A stretch of DNA of 15,394 nt from Christensenella sp. UBA7597 (GTDB lineage: Bacteria; Bacillota; Clostridia; Christensenellales; Borkfalkiaceae): contig DLQW01000015.1 in the NCBI GenBank assembly GCA_002474405.1, forward strand, positions 1,872 through 17,265, written 5' to 3'. The notes under the pieces are model-generated. The model was not told the origin of the DNA, did not search any database, and worked only from the letters and a program-made list of their open reading frames with translations. The position numbers and the translations under genes are program-made. Shown here piece after piece: positions 6,584 through 12,203 of the stretch. How positions within the stretch are numbered: position 1 is the first letter of the stretch; every line of letters begins with the position of its first letter.

Positions 6584-7296
6584 CCGAAAAACTCCTCCGC
6601 AGCCAACGTAAAATCCGCCGCGTTTTCGGCAAAGGCAAAATGCCCGCCCTTGATATATTTCAATCCGCCCCGCGGCAGAATCGCCGCGTACTCCTCCGCT
6701 TCCGCCGCCGTAGTAACGGTATCTTCCGTCCCTTCGATCACCAGCGCCCGCGGCGAAAACTTCGCGATATCCCCGCGCAGATCTTCGTTCACTATCTTTT
6801 TATAACTCTCTTTCATCACGGGCGAAAGACTTCGGTATTCCTCGCTTCCGAACTTCCGCTCCGCCAACGCGGGAAACCATTTTTTCACCGCCCTGTACGC
6901 CTTCACTTTCAGCCGGTATTTCCACGTCCGCCGCGGCAACAATCCCGCAGGTCCCGTAAAAATCGTTTTGTCGAAAATCTCTTTCCCGAAAGGCGCAACC
7001 GATTGCATCTTCACCGCCACCCTGCATCCGAACGAATGCGCGATACAGTACGGTTTTTCAATGCCCAGCAGACGAAACGCCTCGCCCGTCCACGCCGCGT
7101 AATCGCTCACCGAAAACGGCGACGGAAGCGGCGCGCTCTGCCCGAACCCGCAAAAATCGAACGCCGTAACGCGGTAACGCGCCGAAAAATAATCGAGAAA
7201 CGGCAAAAACGCTTCTTTCGAGGAAAGATACCCGTGCAGAAACACCAGATCTTTCCCCTCGCCTTTGCGGATAAAAGAAACGTCCTCTTTTCTCAA
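6580..7296 (-). CDS. Alpha/beta-fold hydrolase
   Basis: This 238-residue soluble hydrolase has the full catalytic triad: nucleophile S88 in AHSFG, D192 in EGTEDT and H219 in KGGHF. HGYLSS (21-26) forms the oxyanion-hole strand and a basic cap region spans about 112-175. There is no signal peptide. The substrate is not readable; ester, thioester or peptide cleavage are all possible. The start is a TTG at 7296, one base after the rimI stop codon, with GGAGG nine bases upstream and no nearby ATG in frame. Its stop codon overlaps the Mur ligase ATG (ATGA), so the two should be translationally coupled. That coupling suggests a role with the ligases, such as trimming, recycling or proofreading a ligated product. 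That role is inference. Confidence 0.85.
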   Translation of the reverse strand: MRKEDVSFIRKGEGKDLVFLHGYLSSKEAFLPFLDYFSARYRVTAFDFCGFGQSAPLPSPFSVSDYAAWTGEAFRLLGIEKPYCIAHSFGCRVAVKMQSVAPFGKEIFDKTIFTGPAGLLPRRTWKYRLKVKAYRAVKKWFPALAERKFGSEEYRSLSPVMKESYKKIVNEDLRGDIAKFSPRALVIEGTEDTVTTAAEAEEYAAILPRGGLKYIKGGHFAFAENAADFTLAAEEFFG

Positions 7297-7297
7297 T

Positions 7298-7786
7298 TCA
7301 CAGCGCCTCCCCGTTCGCCTCCGCCCGCTTCGCCTCTTCGGGCGGAAACAGCCGTTTGCTCATCACAAACGCGTCCTCGCCGTCCGGGTAATATTTCCTG
7401 CGAACGCGCAATTTTCTATACCCTCTGCTTTCGTACAGGGCAATCGCCGCCGCGTTTCCCACGCGCACTTCTAAAAACGCGCGTATCGCGCCGCGTTTTT
7501 CCGCCTCGCTTTCCGCCAGTTTCAGAAGCTCCCCGCCGATGCCGCGCCGCCGATAGCTTTCTTTCACGGCGATGTCGTCCGTCTCCGCGTCCTCGTACAC
7601 CGCCGTTGCAAGCGCGTACCCCACGGGCGTTTCCCCGTCGAACGCGCCGAACCCGATGAAAAATTCCGAACCGAACGCCCCCGCAAGCATGGCTTCCGAC
7701 CACGGATCGGAAAAGCACTCCCGCTCCAGTTTTTCCACGGCGGCAACGTCTTTTTTCGTCAGCCGCCTGTAGGTAATCCCGCTCAT
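7298..7786 (-). CDS. rimI: Ribosomal protein S18-alanine N-acetyltransferase RimI
   Basis: This GNAT-family enzyme uses acetyl-CoA to acetylate the N-terminal alanine of ribosomal protein S18. From the ATG at 7786 it has 162 residues. Motif A is RRRGIG (79-84). E106 and Y118 match the catalytic Glu and Tyr of Salmonella RimI, and N111 starts the NAAAIALYESRGY block. A longer in-frame start at 7858 would add 24 very basic residues inside tsaB. I reject it because the ATG at 7786 forms an ATGA overlap with the tsaB stop, and MSGITYRRLT is a normal RimI beginning. The tsaE-tsaB-rimI order matches Bacillus ydiB-ydiC-ydiD, but tsaD does not follow here. Confidence 0.92.
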   Translation of the reverse strand: MSGITYRRLTKKDVAAVEKLERECFSDPWSEAMLAGAFGSEFFIGFGAFDGETPVGYALATAVYEDAETDDIAVKESYRRRGIGGELLKLAESEAEKRGAIRAFLEVRVGNAAAIALYESRGYRKLRVRRKYYPDGEDAFVMSKRLFPPEEAKRAEANGEAL

Positions 7787-8460
7787 TTTTCCGCCCCGGC
7801 GTCGCCGTCCGCAAGCTTTTTCGCGGCGCGTTCGTCCTTTTCTATCTCCGCCTGACATTTCCGTATATACAGCGCGGCGGGCTCTTTGAAGTTCTCTTCG
7901 TTTTCCGCCAGCTTCTCCGCTTCGGCGGCAAGCGCCTTTGCGGGATCGATTCGTTCGCAGGGCAGGTCCGCGGGCAGAAAATCCGTGTTTTCCAGCGCGC
8001 GCAGTTCATACCCCTGCGCCGCCAGCGCGCGCAGCTCCTCTTCCGGGATATACGAAGGCGGCAACGTCTCTTCGCCCGCCTCGTTATAGCCGCAGGCATA
8101 ATAATGCGCGTGCAGCGCGTCGCACAGGCAGAGGATTTTCTTTCCTTCCCCATTATATGCCGCGCAGCCGAAGGTGGTTACGGGAAGAATCTTTTTCCCC
8201 GCGGCAAGCGCAAACCCTTTCATCGTCGCAATGCCGATGCGGATGCCCGTAAACGAACCCGCCCCCACCGAGCACGCGAAAAAATCCATCTCCGCGGGAG
8301 TCGCTCCCGCTTCTTTAAACAGCTTGTCCGCCGCGGGCATCAGTTCGGAAGAATGGCGCATCGCGCAGTCGTCTTTGAAATATTCGTATTTTTTGCCGCG
8401 GTAGCAAAGCACCGCGCATAAGTATTTCGAAGCGGTATCCGCCGCAAGATAATTTTTCAA
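7783..8460 (-). CDS. tsaB: t6A tRNA modification protein TsaB
   Basis: TsaB is the non-catalytic, ASKHA-fold partner of TsaD in the complex that transfers threonylcarbamoyl to A37 of ANN-decoding tRNAs. The 225-residue protein has the family signature GAGSFTGIRIG (66-76), an N-terminal ADTAS strand, MRHSSEL (34-40) and the C-terminal LYIRKCQAE typical of TsaB. The usual first proline of GPGSFTG is alanine here. The start is TTG at 8460, overlapping the tsaE stop (TTGA), with AGGGAG eight bases upstream. No alternative ATG fits the conserved N-terminus. It is the second gene of the operon and is translationally coupled to tsaE and rimI. Confidence 0.94.
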   Translation of the reverse strand: MKNYLAADTASKYLCAVLCYRGKKYEYFKDDCAMRHSSELMPAADKLFKEAGATPAEMDFFACSVGAGSFTGIRIGIATMKGFALAAGKKILPVTTFGCAAYNGEGKKILCLCDALHAHYYACGYNEAGEETLPPSYIPEEELRALAAQGYELRALENTDFLPADLPCERIDPAKALAAEAEKLAENEENFKEPAALYIRKCQAEIEKDERAAKKLADGDAGAEK

Positions 8461-8858
8461 AATTCTATCTCCCTGGCGTTTTCGCCGATTTTTTTAATGG
8501 AAACGCGTTTGCAGTTTCCGGGCAGCAGCGGGGCAATGTTCTGCCACCACTCCACCACGCAGATACCGCCCATATCGAAGTAATCGGCAAGCCCCAGCCG
8601 CTCCGCCTGTTCGGGCGTTTCTATGCGGTAGCAATCGTAATGGAACAGCCTGCCGTCGTAATCGTTCATGTACGCGTACGTCGGGCTCGTGGGCTGTTCC
8701 GAAATGCCCAGTCCCGCGGCAAGCCCCTGCACGAACACCGTCTTGCCCGCGCCCATTTCGCCGTCCAGCAGCAGCACGTCGCCGCCGCGGAGCTTCGCCG
8801 CGTAGTTTTTTGCAAATTCGCGCGTCTGCTCCGCGCTTTCCGAGATAAATTTCGCCAT
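8457..8858 (-). CDS. tsaE: t6A tRNA modification ATPase TsaE
   Basis: TsaE is the small P-loop ATPase that drives the TsaB-TsaD t6A complex. At 133 residues it is close to the usual family length. It shows Walker A GEMGAGKT (33-40), switch motif TSPTY (57-61), HYDCYRI (73-79) and VEWW (102-105). There is no ribosome-binding site: a promoter -10 box ends six bases before the ATG, so transcription should begin at or next to the A of the start codon. The N-terminus up to the P-loop has normal length, so a later start is unlikely. It is the first gene of the operon that runs through the Ddl-like ligase. Confidence 0.95.
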   Translation of the reverse strand: MAKFISESAEQTREFAKNYAAKLRGGDVLLLDGEMGAGKTVFVQGLAAGLGISEQPTSPTYAYMNDYDGRLFHYDCYRIETPEQAERLGLADYFDMGGICVVEWWQNIAPLLPGNCKRVSIKKIGENAREIEF

Positions 8859-8864
8859 AGCTTT

Positions 8865-8893
8865 ATTATACTACCCGCGCGGCGATTTGGCAA
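8865..8893 (-). promoter_or_regulatory. Promoter of the tsaE operon, predicted leaderless
   Basis: -35 TTGCCA (8888-8893), 17-bp spacer, -10 TATAAT (8865-8870) on the minus strand: 5/6 and 6/6 matches to the sigma-A consensus. Only AAAGCT separates the -10 box from the tsaE ATG, so the usual +1 falls on the A of ATG at 8858. Confidence 0.85.
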
Positions 8894-8996
8894 GAATTTT
8901 TCGCTTTTTTACGCCTGTTTTTCGTTTCCGCCGTTGTTTTTTTCTTCCTTTTCCTGCGGATTCTGCTTTTTATCGCGGTTTTTTTCTGCGTTCCGC

Positions 8997-9025
8997 TTGC
9001 TTTTAACGCCTGTTTTTGGTATAAT
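8997..9025 (+). promoter_or_regulatory. Promoter of the plus-strand GNAT gene
   Basis: An extended -10, TGG-TATAAT (TATAAT at 9020-9025), lies 17 bp after a partial -35, TTGCTT (8997-9002). It is about 45 bases before the ATG at 9071. The promoter is divergent from that of tsaE across a T-rich gap of about 210 bases, which holds a 12-bp repeat, ACGCCTGTTTTT, at 8911-8922 and 9006-9017. Confidence 0.7.
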
Positions 9026-9070
9026 TTTCGCAATAAATCATGCGTTTTCACGCAAAAAAGAGGCAAAAAT

Positions 9071-9580
9071 ATGATACGTTTCGTCTTTCCCGAAGAAAAA
9101 AACGAGCGCGACGTGCTTGCGTTTTACGCCGCGTTCAAAGCCGCGGGCGAAGATTGCATAGGCTGCAAAAACGGCGATAACTATCCCGTGTGGCTGGAAG
9201 AAATGCAAAACCGCCGCGCGGGGAAAAACCTGCCCGCGGGGTACGTGCGCGAAAATTTTTACCTTTGCTATCTCGGCGATACGCTCGCGGGCGTGTTCAG
9301 TTTGAAATTCGATTTGACGCCTTATCTTTTTTCTTACGGCGGACACGTCGGCTACGCGGTGGCGCCCGCTTTCAGAAACCGCGGCTGCGCCACGGAAATT
9401 TTAAAACAAGGAACGGTCCTCGCCAAAGAGCTCGGTTTTGAAAAACTTCTGCTTGTGTGCGACGAGGATAACGTCGCTTCGGAAAAAGTGATTTTAAAAA
9501 ACGGCGGCGTTTTCGAAAATAAATTGTTCGACGAAGAAGAAAACGTATTCGTCAAACGTTTCTGGATTGATCTCCGCTGA
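9071..9580 (+). CDS. GNAT-family N-acetyltransferase
   Basis: This 169-residue single-domain acetyltransferase has the acetyl-CoA pyrophosphate-binding loop RNRGCA (102-107), preceded by the beta-4 strand GHVGYAVAPAF and followed by a helix and LLLVCDEDN. A long N-terminal arm with NYPVWLEEM suggests the COG3981-type predicted acetyltransferase group. The substrate is unknown. AGAGG lies seven bases before the ATG. It is the only plus-strand gene in the window and has its own promoter. Its last 29 bases overlap the 3' end of ribU on the other strand. No sign of recent transfer is evident. Confidence 0.88.
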   Translation: MIRFVFPEEKNERDVLAFYAAFKAAGEDCIGCKNGDNYPVWLEEMQNRRAGKNLPAGYVRENFYLCYLGDTLAGVFSLKFDLTPYLFSYGGHVGYAVAPAFRNRGCATEILKQGTVLAKELGFEKLLLVCDEDNVASEKVILKNGGVFENKLFDEEENVFVKRFWIDLR

Positions 9581-10301
9581 TATCCCCGTCCGCTTTCGTA
9601 TCCGCGCCCGCGGTTTTTTTCGCCATTTCGCCGTCGGTATTTTCCGGCGGCTTTTTCTTTCCGTATTTTTCGTCCGCTTTTTTCAGAAGCGCCGATACGT
9701 TTTTATACACCGAAAACGTTACCAGCGAATCGATCAGGCAGCGCAGCGCGTTGAACGGCGCCACCGAAAGCCACAGATAAAACCTGTAAAACGTTTCTTC
9801 CGTGCACGCGGGGTACAAATTCAGCAGCATGTTCACAAGCGTATTCATGCCCATCTGCTTCGCATACCAGGGGATAATCATAAAGCGATTGGCTATCGCC
9901 CCCATCGCCACCGAACACAGCCCGCCGATCAGGCACGCCAGCGCCGCGCCGCCTTTCGTTTTCTTTTTTGCATAGAAAAGCCCCGCGGGCACCGCCAGCG
10001 CCAGCCCGCATAAAATATCCGCCGCCTCGCCCACAAACGCCGAGGTGGTGGGTTTAATCAGCATCTTAATCAGCGTGCGCAGCACCACGATAATCGCCCC
10101 GGACGGCGCGCCCAGCGCAAACGAACCGATTAACACGGGCACGTCCGAAAAATTGAATTCCAGCCACGGCGCAAACGCCACGGGCATTGAAAAGGATACG
10201 GCGTACAAAACGCCCGAAATCGCCGCGAATATCGCTATCGCCGCCATTCTGGAAGCCGTAAAAAACGGCTGTTTCATTTGCTTTTCTTCTGTTTTGCTCA
10301 T
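9552..10301 (-). CDS. ribU: Riboflavin ECF transporter S component RibU
   Basis: RibU is the membrane substrate-binding subunit of an energy-coupling-factor transporter for riboflavin or FMN; the EcfAA'T module must be encoded elsewhere. The 249-residue protein has about six hydrophobic segments. It carries family-typical stretches LEFNFSDVPVLIGSFALG (47-64), LRTLIKMLI (74-82), GEAADILCG (91-99) and ANRFMIIPWYAK (137-148). Specificity is strongly supported by the FMN riboswitch just upstream. The ATG at 10301 has GGGAGG ten bases upstream. A longer frame starting at 10370 would lie inside the terminator hairpin and is rejected. A charged tail of about 45 residues (205-249) extends past the last helix and is unusual for RibU. 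Confidence 0.92.
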   Translation of the reverse strand: MSKTEEKQMKQPFFTASRMAAIAIFAAISGVLYAVSFSMPVAFAPWLEFNFSDVPVLIGSFALGAPSGAIIVVLRTLIKMLIKPTTSAFVGEAADILCGLALAVPAGLFYAKKKTKGGAALACLIGGLCSVAMGAIANRFMIIPWYAKQMGMNTLVNMLLNLYPACTEETFYRFYLWLSVAPFNALRCLIDSLVTFSVYKNVSALLKKADEKYGKKKPPENTDGEMAKKTAGADTKADGDISGDQSRNV

Positions 10302-10322
10302 GGTACAAAAACCTCCCGAAAT

Positions 10323-10360
10323 AAAAAAATCGCTGCCGAAAGATACGCCCTTGGCAGCGA
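10323..10360 (-). terminator. Riboswitch-controlled intrinsic terminator before ribU
   Basis: An 8-bp stem TCGCTGCC/GGCAGCGA (10353-10360 with 10330-10337) with a 15-base loop is followed by seven Ts (10323-10329). It lies between the FMN aptamer and the ribU ribosome-binding site, as expected for FMN-dependent transcription attenuation. The loop contains TATCTTT (10339-10345), complementary to AAAGATA of aptamer helix P1 (10383-10389). Confidence 0.85.
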
Positions 10361-10382
10361 AAAAATACAAAAAATATAAAAC

Positions 10383-10526
10383 TATCTTTTCCTATCCGGA
10401 CTATACCGTCGGTATCGGAATCACACCGATTCAGAATCTCTTTTTACCTCGCGCGCAGCGGCTCGTTAAAAATCGATTGTCGCAGACTATCACTGCCGGT
10501 GAGGAATTTCGCCTCGCCCCAAAGAC
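10383..10526 (-). promoter_or_regulatory. FMN riboswitch (RFN element)
   Basis: On the minus strand the conserved RFN blocks occur in order: TTTGGGGCGAGGCGAAATTC, CTCACCGGCAGT, a variable region with ACGAGCC, GTGATTCCGATACCGAC and GGTATAGTCCGGAT. Helix P2 (GAGG/CCTC) and the ATCGG/CCGAT helix form. The closing helix P1 pairs GTCTTT (10521-10526) with AAAGAT (10384-10389), with one G-U. FMN binding should stabilise P1, allow the downstream terminator to form and shut off ribU. Confidence 0.95.
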
Positions 10527-10532
10527 AAGCCT

Positions 10533-10561
10533 ATTATAGCACGTTTTCCGGCGCTTGTCAA
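10533..10561 (-). promoter_or_regulatory. Consensus promoter of the riboswitch-ribU transcript
   Basis: -35 TTGACA (10556-10561), 17-bp spacer ending in TGC (an extended -10), and TATAAT (10533-10538). Both hexamers match the sigma-A consensus perfectly. Predicted +1 is near 10526, the start of helix P1, so control must come from the riboswitch and not from a weak promoter. Confidence 0.9.
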
Positions 10562-10656
10562 GGGCAAACGGCGGGCACGGAAGATTTTTTAAAAAAACAG
10601 ATTTCCGCGCCTCCCCCTGCCTGCCGGAATTTTTTATGCCGCAAGCCCGCCTTCGG

Positions 10657-10728
10657 AAAAAAGATGCGCCGGCGGCGGTAAAGACGAGAGAAAAGGCACG
10701 TTTCCGATTTTCCGGATATTCCGGAAAA
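10657..10728 (-). terminator. Candidate 3' hairpins after pyk
   Basis: Just after the pyk stop codon is a 9-bp perfect stem, TTTTCCGGA/TCCGGAAAA, with an ATA loop (10708-10728) but no T-run. Downstream, a short GC hairpin CGCC-GCC-GGCG (10667-10677) is followed by CATC and six Ts (10657-10662). Together they may end the rng-pyk transcript; neither is a textbook terminator. Confidence 0.35.
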
Positions 10729-10730
10729 AT

Positions 10731-12143
10731 TTACATCGTCTGAATTTTCACCAGATCGGTATTGCCGGAAGTGCCGTCCGTCAGTCCGCCCGTCAGAACG
10801 ATTTTATCTCCCGTTTTCAGCCCCAGCAGCTTCTTCGTTTCCTGCGCCGTTGCGGTAAACATGGAAGTGATTCCGTCGTACACGGGCGAAAGCTGCGGCG
10901 TAACGCCCCAGGAAAGCGCCAGTTTCCGCCACGTTTTTTCCGAAGTGGTAAATCCCACGATGTCCGCCGCGGGGCGGAACCGCGATACCATGCGCGCCGT
11001 TTTGCCGGAAAGCGTGTTCACCACAATCGCTTTCGCGTGCACGTCGTTCGCCATGCCGCACGTAGCGTGGGAAATGGCGTCCACCGTGTTTTTGATGCGG
11101 AAATCCGAACGTTCGAAACGGCTGACGTAATCGATTTCCCGTTCCGTGTATTCCGCGATTTTCGCCATCGCCGCCACCGCCTGCACGGGATATTTTCCCG
11201 CCGCCGATTCGCCCGAAAGCATCGTAGCCGAAGTGCCGTCGTATACGGCGTTCGCTACGTCCGAAATCTCCGCGCGCGTGGGGCGGGGATTCGTAATCAT
11301 CGATTCCAGCATTTCCGTAGCGGTAATCACGCGTTTTCCGAGCAGCCGGCACTTGGTAATCAGCACTTTCTGAATGGCGGGCAGTTCCTCGTACGGAATT
11401 TCCACGCCCATGTCGCCCCGCCCGATCATAATGCCTTCGCATTCCGAACAGATCTCTTCGATGTTGTCCACGCCCGCGCGGTTTTCTATTTTCGCAATCA
11501 GGTCTATCCTCTCGCCGCCGATTTCTTTCAGATAATTCTTCACGTCGGTCAGATCCTGCTTGCGCGATACAAACGAACACGCGATATAATCCACGCCGTG
11601 CCGAACGCCGAACAGAATATCGCTTTTATCCTGCTCGCTTAAATACACCTGACTGAGCACCTTGCCGGGGAAGCTCATGCTCTTTCTGTCCGAAAGCACG
11701 CCGCCCGCATCCACGCGGCAGACAACGTCGTCGCCGTCGATTTTCGTAACGGTGAAAATCATCAGCCCGTTGTTTAAAAGCACCTTGTCGCCCGCGTTCA
11801 GTTCTTTCGCAAGGTCGGGGTAAGAAACCGCCACGCGGGTGTTGTCTCCCTCGATCTGCTTTGCCGTAAACGTAAACTCGTCGCCTTCGTTCAGCGTGAT
11901 TTTCCCGCCCTTGAACGTGCGTATGCGATATTCGGGACCTTTGGTATCCAGCATAATCGCCAGCGGATAGCGCAGTTTTTCGCGCACGTTTTTTATTTTT
12001 TGAATTTTCTTTTCGTAGTCCTCGTGCGTGCCGTGCGAAAAATTCAGTCTCGCCACGTTCATGCCCGCAAGACACATGCGTTCCAGCGTTTCCTCGCTGT
12101 CGCACGCAGGACCTATCGTACATACGATTTTCGTTTTTCTCAT
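10731..12143 (-). CDS. pyk: Pyruvate kinase
   Basis: Pyruvate kinase catalyses phosphoenolpyruvate + ADP to pyruvate + ATP, the last step of glycolysis. The 470-residue protein covers the normal core without the extra C-terminal PEP-utilising domain seen in Bacillus. Landmarks are KIVCTIGPA (5-13), ARLNFSHG (31-38), LDTKGPE (65-71), IAKIENRAG with catalytic K218, IGRGDMGVEIP (240-250) and TRAEISDVANAVYDGTSATM (289-308), then LSGESAAGKYP. Several signature residues differ from the common form: GPEYRIRTF in place of GPEIRTG, GRGD for ARGD, DGTS for DGTD. It therefore belongs to a divergent clade but has all the main catalytic blocks. An AGGAAG motif lies about ten bases before the ATG. The rng stop codon is 60 bases upstream with only a poor CATAAT between, so co-transcription with rng is likely. 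Confidence 0.95.
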   Translation of the reverse strand: MRKTKIVCTIGPACDSEETLERMCLAGMNVARLNFSHGTHEDYEKKIQKIKNVREKLRYPLAIMLDTKGPEYRIRTFKGGKITLNEGDEFTFTAKQIEGDNTRVAVSYPDLAKELNAGDKVLLNNGLMIFTVTKIDGDDVVCRVDAGGVLSDRKSMSFPGKVLSQVYLSEQDKSDILFGVRHGVDYIACSFVSRKQDLTDVKNYLKEIGGERIDLIAKIENRAGVDNIEEICSECEGIMIGRGDMGVEIPYEELPAIQKVLITKCRLLGKRVITATEMLESMITNPRPTRAEISDVANAVYDGTSATMLSGESAAGKYPVQAVAAMAKIAEYTEREIDYVSRFERSDFRIKNTVDAISHATCGMANDVHAKAIVVNTLSGKTARMVSRFRPAADIVGFTTSEKTWRKLALSWGVTPQLSPVYDGITSMFTATAQETKKLLGLKTGDKIVLTGGLTDGTSGNTDLVKIQTM

Positions 12144-12203
12144 AGTTTTCGTTCTTCCTTTCTTCGATGATTTTTACCGCGATTATGCCCTTTTTTGCCT
12201 CAT

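Noticed and set aside
6640..7659. 339-codon plus-strand open frame opposite the hydrolase and rimI
   Set aside because: Spans two well-supported genes on the other strand and reads as low-complexity Arg/Pro-rich sequence.
7787..7858. Upstream in-frame start for rimI
   Set aside because: Adds 24 strongly basic residues inside tsaB; the ATG at 7786 gives the ATGA overlap and the normal RimI N-terminus.
10302..10370. Upstream in-frame start for ribU
   Set aside because: It would start inside the riboswitch terminator hairpin; the ATG at 10301 has a strong GGGAGG.
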